This document shows, piece after piece, positions 48,411-60,706 of a DNA stretch of 64,000 bases. The position numbers and the translations under genes are program-made. Position 1 is the stretch's first letter, and each line of letters starts with the position of its first letter. The notes under the pieces are model-generated. The model made no database searches and was not told where the DNA came from. It saw only the letters and a program-made list of their open reading frames with translations. The stretch spans positions 36,036,692 to 36,100,691 of the forward strand of contig NC_086380.1 of the NCBI RefSeq assembly GCF_036588685.1. Direction: 5' to 3'. Origin of the DNA: Mytilus trossulus (Eukaryota; Mollusca; Bivalvia; Mytilida; Mytilidae).

Positions 48411-51400
48411 GAGTCTAAATTGAAAACTACGTTCAAACCTATGACTGCGTTGGATAAAAACCGCAGTTTTTATACGTGTGCATGTCAAACAAATTTCGTT
48501 GTAGAAGGGTCTAAAAACAGCACAAACAACATTTTCCAAAAGACCAAAAGAGTGAAAAAGTATATTTAAACAAAACGCATTTGACTAACAGGTCGAACAA
48601 CTGATGTTCTTTAACCCTGCTGACTGCCATTGACGATTGCCAAATAAAATTGATCACAAGATGTAACAAAATGGATCCTAATATAAATTTAATACGTCAC
48701 AGAAAAAAAATAATTGTTAACTTGTGGACAGGATGTTGTGCCACAAACATTCGGTGTCAATATTTCTTTAGTACACCATATCCGGATTTCGACAATAAAT
48801 GTCTCTTCAGTGATGTTAGGGATCGAAACGGTATTTGGAAGGCCATATAAAAAGTACCCTCATTTTTAGAGAAAGTACCCTCATTTTTAGATTAACTCTT
48901 GAATTTTAAGAGTCAATATATAGGATGAACGGATCATATAAACCGGAGGGAAAATATGATACATGCCCAAACAAAAAATATAAACGAGTCTAAATTGAAA
49001 ACTACGTTCAAACCTATGACTGCGTTGGATAAAAACCGCAGTTTTTATACGTGTGCATGTCAAACAAATTTCGTTGTAGAAGGGTCTAAAAACAGCACAA
49101 ACAACATTTTCCAAAAGACCAAAAGAGTGAAAAAGTATATTTAAACAAAACGCATTTGACTAACAGGTCGAACAACTGATGTTCTTTAACCCTGCTGACT
49201 GCCATTGACGATTGCCAAATAAAATTGATCACAAGATGTAACAAAATGGATCCTAATATAAATTTAATACGTCACAGAAAAAAAATAATTGTTAACTTGT
49301 GGACAGGATGTTGTGCCACAAACATTCGGTGTCAATATTTCTTTAGTACACCATATCCGGATTTCGACAATAAATGTCTCTTCAGTGATGTTAGGGATCG
49401 AAACGGTATTTGGAAGGCCATATAAAAAGTACCCTCATTTTTAGAGAAAGTACCCTCATTTTTAGATTAACTCTTGAATTTTAAGAGTCAATATATAGGA
49501 TGAACGGATCATATAAACCGGAGGGAAAATATGATACATGCCCAAACAAAAAATATAAACGAGTCTAAATTGAAAACTACGTTCAAACCTATGACTGCGT
49601 TGGATAAAAACCGCAGTTTTTATACGTGTGCATGTCAAACAAATTTCGTTGTAGAAGGGTCTAAAAACAGCACAAACAACATTTTCCAAAAGACCAAAAG
49701 AGTGAAAAAGTATATTTAAACAAAACGCATTTGACTAACAGGTCGAACAACTGATGTTCTTTAACCCTGCTGACTGCCATTGACGATTGCCAAATAAAAT
49801 TGATCACAAGATGTAACAAAATGGATCCTAATATAAATTTAATACGTCACAGAAAAAAAATAATTGTTAACTTGTGGACAGGATGTTGTGCCACAAACAT
49901 TCGGTGTCAATATTTCTTTAGTACACCATATCCGGATTTCGACAATAAATGTCTCTTCAGTGATGTTAGGGATCGAAACGGTATTTGGAAGGCCATATAA
50001 AAAGTACCCTCATTTTTAGAGAAAGTACCCTCATTTTTAGATTAACTCTTGAATTTTAAGAGTCAATATATAGGATGAACGGATCATATAAACCGGAGGG
50101 AAAATATGATACATGCCCAAACAAAAAATATAAACGAGTCTAAATTGAAAACTACGTTCAAACCTATGACTGCGTTGGATAAAAACCGCAGTTTTTATAC
50201 GTGTGCATGTCAAACAAATTTCGTTGTAGAAGGGTCTAAAAACAGCACAAACAACATTTTCCAAAAGACCAAAAGAGTGAAAAAGTATATTTAAACAAAA
50301 CGCATTTGACTAACAGGTCGAACAACTGATGTTCTTTAACCCTGCTGACTGCCATTGACGATTGCCAAATAAAATTGATCACAAGATGTAACAAAATGGA
50401 TCCTAATAAAAATTTAATACGTCACAGAAAAAAAATAATTGTTAACTTGTGGACAGGATGTTGTGCCACAAACATTCGGTGTCAATATTTCTTTAGTACA
50501 CCATATCCGGATTTCGACAATAAATGTCTCGTCAGTGATGTTAGGGATCGAAACGGTATTTGGAAGGCCATATAAAAAGTACCCTCATTTTTAGAGAAAG
50601 TACCCTCATTTTTAGATTAACTCTTGAATTTTAAGAGTCAATATATAGGATGAACGGATCATATAAACCGGAGGGAAAATATGATACATGCCCAAACAAA
50701 AAATATAAACGAGTCTAAATTGAAAACTACGTTCAAACCTATGACTGCGTTGGATAAAAACCGCAGTTTTTATACGTGTGCATGTCAAACAAATTTCGTT
50801 GTAGAAGGGTCTAAAAACAGCACAAACAACATTTTCCAAAAGACCAAAAGAGTGAAAAAGTATATTTAAACAAAACGCATTTGACTAACAGGTCGAACAA
50901 CTGATGTTCTTTAACCCTACTGACTGCCATTGACGATTGCCAAATAAAATTGATCACAAGATGTAACAAAATGGATCCTAATATAAATTTAATACGTCAC
51001 AGAAAAAAAATAATTGTTAACTTGTGGACAGGATGTTGTGCCACAAACATTCGGTGTCAATATTTCTTTAGTACACCATATCCGGATTTCGACAATAAAT
51101 GTCTCTTCAGTGATGTTAGGGATCGAAACGGTATTTGGAAGGCCATATAAAAAGTACCCTCATTTGATGCGACTGTCATATAAGTGAGAGGTTTAGCTAG
51201 CTATAAAACCAGGTTCAATCCACCATTTTCTACATTAGAAAATGCCTGTACCAAGTCAGGAATATGACAGTTGTTACCCATTCGTTTGATGTGTTTGGAC
51301 TTTTGATTTTGCCTTTTGATTTTTGATTTTCCTTTTTGAATTTTCCTCGGAGTTCGGTATTTTTGTGTTTTTACTTTTTAGAGAAAGTACCCTCATTTTT

Positions 51401-53170
51401 AGATTAACTCTTGAATTTTAAGAGTCAATATATAGGATGAACGGATCATATAAACCGGAGGGAAAATATGATACATGCCCAAACAAAAAATATAAACGAG
51501 TCTAAATTGAAAACTACGTTCAAACCTATGACTGCGTTGGATAAAAACCGCAGTTTTTATACGTGTGCATGTCAAACAAATTTCGTTGTAGAAGGGTCTA
51601 AAAACAGCACAAACAACATTTTCCAAAAGACCAAAAGAGTGAAAAAGTATATTTAAACAAAACGCATTTGACTAACAGGTCGAACAACTGATGTTCTTTA
51701 ACCCTGCTGACTGCCATTGACGATTGCCAAATAAAATTGATCACAAGATGTAACAAAATGGATTCTTATATAAATTTAATACGTCACAGAAAAAAAATAA
51801 TTGTTAACTTGTGGACAGGATGTTGTGCCACAAACATTCGGTGTCAATATTTCTTTAGTACACCATATCCGGATTTCGACAATAAATGTCTCTTCAGTGA
51901 TGTTAGGGATCGAAACGGTATTTGGAAGGCCATATAAAAAGTACCCTCATTTTTAGATTAACTCTTGAATTTTAAGAGTCAATATATAGGATGAACGGAT
52001 CATATAAACCGGAGGGAAAATATGATACATGCCCAAACAAAAAATATAAACGAGTCTAAATTGAAAACTACGTTCAAACCTATGACTGCGTTGGATAAAA
52101 ACCGCAGTTTTTATACGTGTGCATGTCAAACAAATTTCGTTGTAGAAGGGTCTAAAAACAGCACAAACAACATTTTCCAAAAGACCAAAAGAGTGAAAAA
52201 GTATATTTAAACAAAACGCATTTGACTAACAGGTCGAACAACTGATGTTCTTTAACCCTGCTGACTGCCATTGACGATTGCCAAATAAAATTGATCACAA
52301 GATGTAACAAAATGGATTCTTATATAAATTTAATACGTCACAGAAAAAAAATAATTGTTAACTTGTGGACAGGATGTTGTGCCACAAACATTCGGTGTCA
52401 ATATTTCTTTAGTACACCATATCCGGATTTCGACAATAAATGTCTCTTCAGTGATGTTAGGGATCGAAACGGTATTTGGAAGGCCATATAAAAAGTACCC
52501 TCATTTTTAGAGAAAGTACCCTCATTTTTAGATTAACTCTTGAATTTTAAGAGTCAATATATAGGATGAACGGATCATATAAACCGGAGGGAAAATATGA
52601 TACATGCCCAAACAAAAAATATAAACGAGTCTAAATTGAAAACTACGTTCAAACCTATGACTGCGTTGGATAAAAACCGCAGTTTTTATACGTGTGCATG
52701 TCAAACAAATTTCGTTGTAGAAGGGTCTATAAACAGCACAAACAACATTTTCCAAAAGACCAAAAGAGTGAAAAAGTATATTTAAACAAAACGCATTTGA
52801 CTAACAGGTCGAACAACTGATGTTCTTTAACCCTGCTGACTGCCATTGACGATTGCCAAATAAAATTGATCACAAGATGTAACAAAATGGATCCTAATAT
52901 AAATTTAATACGTCACAGAAAAAAAATAATTGTTAACTTGTGGACAGGATGTTGTGCCACAAACATTCGGTGTCAATATTTCTTTAGTACACCATATCCG
53001 GATTTCGACAATAAATGTCTCTTCAGTGATGTTAGGGATCGAAACGGTATTTGGAAGGCCATATAAAAAGTACCCTCATTTTTAGAGAAAGTACCCTCAT
53101 TTTTAGATTAACTCTTGAATTTTAAGAGTCAATATATAGGATGAACGGATCATATAAACCGGAGGGAAAA
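48411..53170 (+). repeat. 575-bp satellite array, left block
   Basis: Monomers with landmark atgatacatgcccaaac begin at 48956, 49531, 50106, 50681, 51468, 52022 and 52597, with a truncated first monomer from 48411. The period is 575, except one of 787 (insertion) and one of 554 (loss of one 21-base internal duplicate containing agtaccctcattttt). Copies are almost identical. Each holds a potential stem-loop with arms actgcg/cgcagt, and small frames of 62 and 66 (+) and 75 (-) codons that simply recur with the monomer. I do not treat these as genes. Confidence 0.95.
51166..51374 (+). mobile_element. 209-bp dispersed repeat inserted in a satellite monomer
   Basis: Sits between ctcattt and tttttagag of a monomer, where other monomers read ctcatttttagag, consistent with a 3-base TTT duplication. 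It begins gatgcgactgtcata and ends gtgtttttac. Related sequence occurs at about 5960-6080, 24960-25110 and 41055-41190, so it is a mobile dispersed repeat. Non-coding; mechanism unknown. Confidence 0.75.
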
Positions 53171-54354
53171 TATAATGATGCAAATATGAGTGATATTTAA
53201 AGATAAGATTCATAAATAAATTACAAGTAAAGCGTTGGTGAATAATTGAAGAATTGCACAGAAGTTAAAGAGAATATTTGTCAATTAATTGTAAAATTAA
53301 ATGACAGAAAAATAAACGTAAATAAAATAAATTAAAGAAAGTTTAACTTGTTTATAGAACAATTTCCTAAAAATATAAAGTAAAGTGTTTAATCTTTTAA
53401 GCATATTTGATAACGTTGTCTCAAAAATGTCCCCCAGCTAATTGATAAATGTGTCAGCTTCGAAGGCATAAAGATAATTGTATATACTTTTAAAATTAAT
53501 AGACTTGAACAATTAAGATTAAGTAATTCTGCCTTTATCCGACAAAGATCCATTGTTTATTAAAAGAGATCAGAGAAAGCTATTATAATGAGTAACAACA
53601 TATTACGTGTCAAATTAAGTCCAGTCTGCTATATAAAGTCGTGCAAAACTATTTGGTTCACTAGACTGTGAACCAGAATAAAATGTAGTTAGCAGACTGG
53701 ATTGTCTTTTAAAGGTTAGTTAAAATGATAAATTTGTTTAATAGTTTATCTTATAAATTTTAGCAGAAAAGAGTTTAAAGAATTAAAAGATGTTTTCTAG
53801 TAAAGTAATTTTAATCACATTCACAAGTAAAATCGTGGTACAGTTTAAATAAATAAGAGGCAAAGTTTGAGATAAAATTTAGGTAAATGATTTGTATAAA
53901 ATATTCTTAACATATAAAAAAGAGATGAACTTATTCGTATTAATAACTTTTGAAAATACAATTCTTAATTTGATATTTGACTGAATATTAAAAGTAAACG
54001 AAATAAGGGGAGATAACAGATTACACGACTGTTCATTTATGGCGCGTATACTATTGTCGGGTTTTGTATTATTGTTCGATTGATATTGCGAAATATTTGA
54101 TGTATAACTATGATGGAAAAGTAATGTTATCTTTATTGTAACTATTGTAAATATATGACTAGACTGTGGACCAGAATAAAATGTAGTTAGCAGACTGGAT
54201 TGTCTTTTAAAGGTCCCGTTGTCATGCCGAGTCCAAGCTAGTTCCCAAACAATGTAACATCTATGTGAGCAGTTCCCCGCAAAAGAATCGATAAAACCAT
54301 GAAAGAAAGACTACAACACGAGATACAAAGTCGGGACCAAGTTCCCGCATAATA
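53171..54354 (+). repeat. 5' LTR
   Basis: Starts tataatgatgc and ends cgcataata; the first and last seven bases are an imperfect inverted pair (TATAATG / CATAATA). It contains a 57-bp direct duplication (53660-53716 and 54158-54214, one difference), each copy with an AATAAA. The terminal limits could move by a few bases because the flanks are A-rich. Confidence 0.9.
53630..53638 (+). promoter_or_regulatory. Candidate TATA box of the LTR promoter
   Basis: TATATAAAG, about 25-30 bases upstream of the first 57-bp repeat. The preceding ccagtctgct (53621-53630) is the exact reverse complement of agcagactgg at 53691-53700, so this promoter region can fold into a stem-loop. The start site is inferred, not shown. 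The same box occurs in the 3' LTR. Confidence 0.5.
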
Positions 54355-54359
54355 TATTT

Positions 54360-54375
54360 TGGTGGAGACGAGTGG
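54360..54375 (+). other. Candidate primer binding site
   Basis: TGGTGGAGACGAGTGG begins six bases after the 5' LTR. Primer binding sites usually begin TGG, to pair with the CCA end of a tRNA. I could not assign the tRNA. Confidence 0.45.
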
Positions 54376-54513
54376 TAAAATCATCGGTACCTACAACAAT
54401 GAACAACATGTAAAGATGGACTTCGGCACAGTTCGACAAATTACAACTTGCAGTCAACTGATAGACAACTAAAGAAAAGAACAGGACAACATAATAATAT
54501 CAAGAGAACAACA

Positions 54514-57500
54514 ATGGCTGAACCACATGGTAATGTACATTTTAATTATTTTAACATTATAACACCTCCTATGTACAATGGTTCGGGTAACCCGTCAAAT
54601 TGGTTATTATACTTTAGAAAATGGATCAAAATTAATTCAATAGCAAATGAAAATGCTTGTCATTATTTGCCGTTTTATTTGAAAGAATCAGCTAAAGTTT
54701 GGTTTGATGGTTTAAATGAAAATATTCAGAATAGTACAGAAAATTTAGAAATTGGTTTAATTGAACGTTTTTCAAGAGATGAAGACGATATTGAATTAGA
54801 TGTAAAACAAAAGGAAAACGAATCTGTTTTAGAATTTTTCGACAGACTAAGAATAATTGCAAAGGATTTACAAATACCTGAAAATTTAGAATTCATCATG
54901 GGTAAAAATGGATTACTTCCTAAATTAAATACTAGCATAACTTTGAGTAACCCGAAAAATCTGAATGAATTAAAGCAAGCGGCAATAATAGCTGAAAAAT
55001 GTGCTAACGTACGTAAAATGATAAAAGATTCTGATTGCTCAAATTTAAATGTAACAAAGCAAAATAAGGATCTAGATGAAATAACTGAGAAATTAGAAAC
55101 ATTGAATTTGAAAATAAAAGAACAGATGTCACCGGTAAATGCATATAGAAATAGCAGAGTCAATAGGATGACAAAGCAAAATTATGCTTGTAAATATTGT
55201 GGTATGTCATATTACCATAAAAACCATAAATGTAAAGCAAGAAATAAAGAATGCTTTAATTGTAAAAAAATAGGACATTTAGCAAGAGTTTGTTTCACTA
55301 AATCTTATAGAAATGTGGTAAAAACTAAAAGCTTTAAAAGTAGACAGAAACCACACAAGAAGAAGAGAGAAAATATTTATATAAATTTAATGACTAATAT
55401 TGAAGGAAATACTGTAAATGTTGATATATTAGGAATTAAAACAAAAGGATTGATTGACACAGGAGCTGCTGTATCCTGTATTTCAAGTTATTTATTCAAT
55501 AAACTAGATAAAACTAAAATAAAAGTAAACTTGTCAAGGATTAACAATGTTTATGGTGTAGGCGGCGAAGGAATTTCTGTAAAAGGACAAGTAAATCTCC
55601 CAATAAAATTTGATAAAGAGCCAGTTGTGTACCAGAATTTTTACATAATTGATAAAATTCAACACTCTTTAATAATTGGAAATGACTTTTTAGAATATAA
55701 TAAAGCTAACATTAATTATCCTACTAAAACTTTAAACTTGTATGATGGAATTGCACAGATCGCACTTATAAGTACTAGACAAAATGAAGCTAAAACTCTA
55801 AAACACATTGAGCTTCCAGCTAGACAAATAAGCATTATTCCTGTTAAAATTCCTAAACAATATGTAGGGAAGCAAATAATACTTGAACCTAGTCAGTCTT
55901 TGCAAAATAAAAGCATTGTAGGTGCTGCTTGTCTAGTGTCGTCTTCAACCCAGCAAGCAGTAATGCAAGTCATAAATCCAAATGAAGATAAAGTGGTGCT
56001 AAACAGAAATGAAATTGTTGCTTTAATATCAGAAATAAAACCTAACTCTATTCAAAATTGGTCTGATAAAACTGATAAATTTCAAATAAATAACATTGAA
56101 AAGGGTCATAAAAAGCAAAAACAAAACTTAAACATTGATCTTTCTGAAGCAGACTTAACAAATGATCAAAAGGAAAAATTAAGAAAATTTGTTGATAAAA
56201 ATAGGAATGTGTTTGCAACAGATTTGTCTGAAATTGGCATGACAGATGTACACTTTCATGAAATTGACACAGGGAACAACCCTCCTGTCAGTTTACCCCC
56301 ACATAGAGCTGCACCCAATATCAGAACAGAAATTGAAAGACAAGTTGAAGAGATGTTGAAGTACAAAATTATTGAGCCTTCTAATTCTATTTGGCATAGC
56401 CCCGTTTGTCTCACTCGTAAGAAAGACAACAGTTGGCGATTTTGCGTTGATTATAGAAGGGTAAATGCTTTTACTTCCCCGATGCATGCTACGCTTGGAA
56501 ACATGCATGATGTCTTTGATACCATGGGAGAAATGCAACCACAGATATTTAGTTCTATTGATTTATCTTCATCTTTTTGGCAGGTGCCCTTGCACCCAAA
56601 TTCTAAACAAAAAGCAGCGTTTGTAACTCATTCTGGAATCTATGAATGGAACAGAATGCCGTATGGTCTACGTAATAGCAGTATAGCTTTTTCTCAGGTC
56701 ATGTCACAAATATTAAGAGGATTGCACTGGAAGTATGTACTTGCATATATTGATGATATTTTGATTTTCAGTAAAACATTTGAAGAGCATCTGCTACATC
56801 TTGAAGAAGTTTTTGCTAGATTACGAAAAGCAAATTTTACTCTTAAGCCACAAAAATGTCACTTTGCTGTTAAGAAAGTCAATTATCTAGGTCATATTAT
56901 TTCAAAAGACGGTGTCAAGGTAGATGAATCTAAAATTACTATAGTGAAAAACTATCCGAGGCCTAAAAATCAGACCGAGGTCAGACAGTTCTTAGGTCTG
57001 TGTAATTACTATAGACGCTTTGTAAAGGACTATGCTAAAATCACAGTTTCCTTGAATAATCTTTTACAAAAAGACAAAGAATATGTGTGGACTGATAAAT
57101 GCCAAACTTCGTTTGAAAATCTTAAACAAGCTTTGACAACTGCTCCTGTTTTGTCGTACCCAGATATGTCAAAACCATTTATTTTGACTTGCGATGCATC
57201 AGGCTCAGCCATTGGTTATATTCTAGGTCAGTTAGATGAAAATGGTAAAGAAAGAGTAATATCATACAGTGGTCGTGCTTTAAGAAATAATGAATTAAAT
57301 TGGACTATTACTGAAAAAGAATGCTTAGCAGTTCTTGAAGGTATCACGAAAAACAAAGTTTATTTGTCTCATGCTAGATTCAAAGTGTATACTGATCATC
57401 AAGCTTTAGTTTGGTTACATAAATCAAAAGATACTAACTCACGTCTAGGTAGATGGGCTCTTGAATTACAAAATTATGATTTTGAAATTATTTATAAAGA

Positions 57501-59370
57501 AGGTAAAAAGAATACAAATGCGGATGCTTTGTCAAGAATTCCTTATAAAGAAATTGAAGATGAAATACACCCGAAGTTGTCTGTAAATAGTTTATTGGAA
57601 AATAAGATCAAAACTGAAATTAAGTTCGAGTATGCAAATGAAAAGCCAATTATTGCAGCTATTGATAATAATGATGTTGGTCTGAATGATGTATCAGATA
57701 TTTCAAAATTGCAAAGAGAATGTGATCAGTTGATCCCATTGATAAAATACCTTGAAACGGGCGAGTTGCCCGAAAATCAAAAAGAGGCTCGCAACATATG
57801 TTATGAACGAGACCACTATAGATTAAGTCAATCAGGTGAGTTAATTCATTTACATAGGTCAAGAACAAAAGGGATACCTAAAGCTGAAAGCATGATTGAA
57901 CAATTGGTTTTACCGAAATGTCTAAGACAAGATGCTTTGTTAGCATATCATGACCACAATGGTCATACAGGCATCAAACGCACATACGCTGGTATACATC
58001 TTAAATATTATTGGTCAGGTATGTATCAAGAAGTTTATAATTATGTGACGTCATGTGATAAATGTCAAAGGTCAAAACAACCAACACACCATCGTCCGGC
58101 ACCATTGCTTCCTCTTCCTATTGAAGACACTTTGTCTAGATGGCACATGGACATTCTTACATGTCTACCCAAAACAAAAGACGGATATCAACACTTATTG
58201 TTAGTAGTCGATAGTTTTTCTCGATGGCCCGAATGTTTCCCTCTTAAGACTCAAGAAGCTACCGAAATAGCTGAAGTATTATACAATGAGGTGTTTTCTA
58301 GATTTGGTGCGCCAAGAGCAATTGTATCTGACAGAGGAGCTAATTTTTGTAGTAAACTTATTCAGGCTCTATGTGAACTATTTGAAGTTCAAAGGTATCA
58401 TACTAGTTCGTACCATCCGCAAACCAATTCAACATGTGAACGAATGAATCGAACGATCGCACAAACCTTACGAACATTAGTGGCGAAAGATCAGTCAAAT
58501 TGGCATAAGTTAATCCCTAGCGTTATGATGGCTTTACGTATGTCCACAAATACTGAATCAACTGGTTATTCTCCATTTCAAATGTTGTTTGGTAAAGAAA
58601 TGAACTTGCCATTTGATATATCGGTTCAACCTAAAGATGGTATGAGTAAAAATGCTAAGAATCATCTCGAAACCCTTATTGATAGACTAAAAATTGTAAA
58701 AGATATTGCAAAAACGTCAGTAGAAAATTCACAAGAGAAAACTAAAAATAGGTATGATAAGAAAGCTGAAGCACCAAAATTTAGAGTTGGAGATTATGTC
58801 ATGTTGCAATCTATGAAAGTACCAAAAGGTTTGTCACCCAAATTACATCCAAAGTGGGACGGTCCATTTTATGTAATTAATGTTGGACAAAATAATACAT
58901 GTAAGTTAAGACGATGTTCAGATCACAAATTGATTAAGTCTCGTATACACACAAATAGAATGAAACCATATATTGACCCAAGAGATTATAGGAATCTTCC
59001 TGAAATCCAAAGAAATATTGTTGAAAATGACAGAGATAGAGTAGATGATATAGATGATGTTCAAAATGACAATATAGATAGAACACAAAATGATAATGCA
59101 CAAATGCAACAAAATGATGCATTGTTGCAACAAAATGATGAGACTAATAATGAAGATAATGACTTCATAGCAGAAAAATTACTTGCCAAAAAGCGTAGGC
59201 AAGGCAAAAACTATTATAAGGTCAAATGGGTAGGTTATAAAAAAACTACCTGGGAACCTGAAGAAAACATAGGTGAAGGTCTATTGGTTGAGTTTTACAC
59301 TAAGTTTACAAAATCAGGTACGAAGAGAAAAAGGCCAACTAGTTTACTTGTAAAACAGACAAATCCATAA
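54514..59370 (+). CDS. gag-pol: Gag-Pol polyprotein with C-terminal chromodomain
   Basis: 1618 aa from ATG 54514, which has a good context (acaATGg). The open frame extends 22 codons upstream but only to a TTG at 54448, so I reject that start. Order: Gag with two zinc knuckles (residues 226-260, the second a canonical CX2CX4HX4C); protease with IDTGA (Asp 315); reverse transcriptase with YIDD (745-748); RNase H with DAS (Asp 894); integrase with an HHCC zinc region (about 1146-1184) and the D, D, E triad at 1213, 1273 and 1309 (35-residue spacing); then a chromodomain (about 1551-1598, KVKWVGY and TWEPEENI). The pol order protease-RT-RNase H-integrase is that of Ty3/gypsy. Gag and Pol are in one frame without frameshift or stop. 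It would copy element RNA into DNA and integrate it; the chromodomain may direct insertion to marked chromatin. No inactivating change is visible. Confidence 0.95.
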   Translation: MAEPHGNVHFNYFNIITPPMYNGSGNPSNWLLYFRKWIKINSIANENACHYLPFYLKESAKVWFDGLNENIQNSTENLEIGLIERFSRDEDDIELDVKQKENESVLEFFDRLRIIAKDLQIPENLEFIMGKNGLLPKLNTSITLSNPKNLNELKQAAIIAEKCANVRKMIKDSDCSNLNVTKQNKDLDEITEKLETLNLKIKEQMSPVNAYRNSRVNRMTKQNYACKYCGMSYYHKNHKCKARNKECFNCKKIGHLARVCFTKSYRNVVKTKSFKSRQKPHKKKRENIYINLMTNIEGNTVNVDILGIKTKGLIDTGAAVSCISSYLFNKLDKTKIKVNLSRINNVYGVGGEGISVKGQVNLPIKFDKEPVVYQNFYIIDKIQHSLIIGNDFLEYNKANINYPTKTLNLYDGIAQIALISTRQNEAKTLKHIELPARQISIIPVKIPKQYVGKQIILEPSQSLQNKSIVGAACLVSSSTQQAVMQVINPNEDKVVLNRNEIVALISEIKPNSIQNWSDKTDKFQINNIEKGHKKQKQNLNIDLSEADLTNDQKEKLRKFVDKNRNVFATDLSEIGMTDVHFHEIDTGNNPPVSLPPHRAAPNIRTEIERQVEEMLKYKIIEPSNSIWHSPVCLTRKKDNSWRFCVDYRRVNAFTSPMHATLGNMHDVFDTMGEMQPQIFSSIDLSSSFWQVPLHPNSKQKAAFVTHSGIYEWNRMPYGLRNSSIAFSQVMSQILRGLHWKYVLAYIDDILIFSKTFEEHLLHLEEVFARLRKANFTLKPQKCHFAVKKVNYLGHIISKDGVKVDESKITIVKNYPRPKNQTEVRQFLGLCNYYRRFVKDYAKITVSLNNLLQKDKEYVWTDKCQTSFENLKQALTTAPVLSYPDMSKPFILTCDASGSAIGYILGQLDENGKERVISYSGRALRNNELNWTITEKECLAVLEGITKNKVYLSHARFKVYTDHQALVWLHKSKDTNSRLGRWALELQNYDFEIIYKEGKKNTNADALSRIPYKEIEDEIHPKLSVNSLLENKIKTEIKFEYANEKPIIAAIDNNDVGLNDVSDISKLQRECDQLIPLIKYLETGELPENQKEARNICYERDHYRLSQSGELIHLHRSRTKGIPKAESMIEQLVLPKCLRQDALLAYHDHNGHTGIKRTYAGIHLKYYWSGMYQEVYNYVTSCDKCQRSKQPTHHRPAPLLPLPIEDTLSRWHMDILTCLPKTKDGYQHLLLVVDSFSRWPECFPLKTQEATEIAEVLYNEVFSRFGAPRAIVSDRGANFCSKLIQALCELFEVQRYHTSSYHPQTNSTCERMNRTIAQTLRTLVAKDQSNWHKLIPSVMMALRMSTNTESTGYSPFQMLFGKEMNLPFDISVQPKDGMSKNAKNHLETLIDRLKIVKDIAKTSVENSQEKTKNRYDKKAEAPKFRVGDYVMLQSMKVPKGLSPKLHPKWDGPFYVINVGQNNTCKLRRCSDHKLIKSRIHTNRMKPYIDPRDYRNLPEIQRNIVENDRDRVDDIDDVQNDNIDRTQNDNAQMQQNDALLQQNDETNNEDNDFIAEKLLAKKRRQGKNYYKVKWVGYKKTTWEPEENIGEGLLVEFYTKFTKSGTKRKRPTSLLVKQTNP

Positions 59371-60691
59371 AAAAATATTGAATGTTATGCAACATAAAAT
59401 GTAGTATTAAATAGATTTAAAAGTCTTAATATCTGTCGGATTCAAGCTTCCAATAATGCAATTTAGCTTTCTTAAGTGACCAGGGTAACATCACAAACTA
59501 TTAGTATACTAACAATTTAGGCGACTGATATTGAATTAGGCCAAGTATGAAGCATAAGAATTTTTACCACTATCTTAGTAGTATTCAAAATTAGTGCTCA
59601 GCTGAAGTCTAGACCAGCTACCGTGATTCATCTTGACACAATTCAACTTCAAAAATGCATACATGATTTATAAAACCTAGGTTGGTCGCATACTTTAGAA
59701 CAATAAGCTGTTTTGTGGTAAACTTGCACTCCATAGTACAGATAACTTAAATATAATAGAAATGAGAAAATAAAATCATTCAGTGTAAGATATAAGGACC
59801 ATTGAAATACTGAAAATAAAATATTGTGAAGAAAGTAGCTAAAAGTTACAAGTAGTCATGCTGCCACCTGCAAAACAGGATAAGAGCTGATTTACGAAAC
59901 CGATTATGACATATACATGTGAAATTAATGTTGTGTTCACTCGAATACTGTAAAAAAAAAAAAAACCGTAATTGTATATCAGAAAAAGCGAATGTGTGGT
60001 ATACCGTGTAAGCTTACTAATTATCTGAGTTCGCTTAATACTTTAAACGTAGCCGCACTCGCAACTATTGGTTGAGTCAAGTAGGACAAAACTTGTAAAG
60101 TATCTACATATTTAATTGTTTTAATTGCGCGACCTTGTTACCTCTTAATACAACCAAAGTATATAGATATCTTGATATACGAATAAAACTGCATGTAAAC
60201 AAAACATTGTAAATAAAAAAATAAAAAAATTGTTCGAATTGTTTGTAAGTTCTGTGATGTACATAAATTTTCTTATTACTTAGTATGTTTTATTATATAT
60301 GCATAAGCTAACTATTTCTTTTGTCGTTTCATATTCCTGAGTATCCTGCATGGTGATTGGTCCGGGACTACAGCCCCGAAAAATAATCAGCTTAGAGAAA
60401 ACAAGCATTTAAAGAGAAAAATAGATACATAGTGACAAAAATGAAACCTAAAATTTTAGATGACTCTGTGAAAATTGACAGAAATAGAAAAACTGTGTAA
60501 AATAATGTATATAGAACGATAAGTTACAAATCAGTAAATTTATTCGAGTCGAAAAAAAAAAACCAGCCATCGAACCAAGATGACAGACAACCAAGAAACA
60601 TTGAACTATTGTTGAAATTAATTATTATCTCATATAAAACACATCTTGTTCTACTAAGTAATCATAACTAATTTTTAGGGACAAAAATTTT
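59371..60691 (+). other. Non-coding 3' region of the retrotransposon
   Basis: About 1.3 kb between the Gag-Pol stop and the polypurine tract. I see no env-like or other frame. This is unusually long for a simple LTR element, but nothing in it was recognised. Confidence 0.7.
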
Positions 60692-60706
60692 GAAACAAAG
60701 GGGTAA
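60692..60706 (+). other. Polypurine tract
   Basis: Gaaacaaaggggtaa directly before the 3' LTR; the aaagggg core is the expected primer for plus-strand synthesis. Confidence 0.7.

Noticed and set aside
49370..49410. Hammerhead motif in the satellite monomer (cagtgatgtt...gatcgaaacgg)
   Set aside because: Has a gaaac box, but no CTGATGA core in the right place and no stem II pairing.
54448..54513. Upstream extension of Gag-Pol by 22 codons
   Set aside because: It begins with TTG, not ATG. The first ATG in frame, at 54514, has a good start context.
54726..55163. 145-codon frame antisense to gag
   Set aside because: Shadow of the A-rich gag coding strand; no domain.
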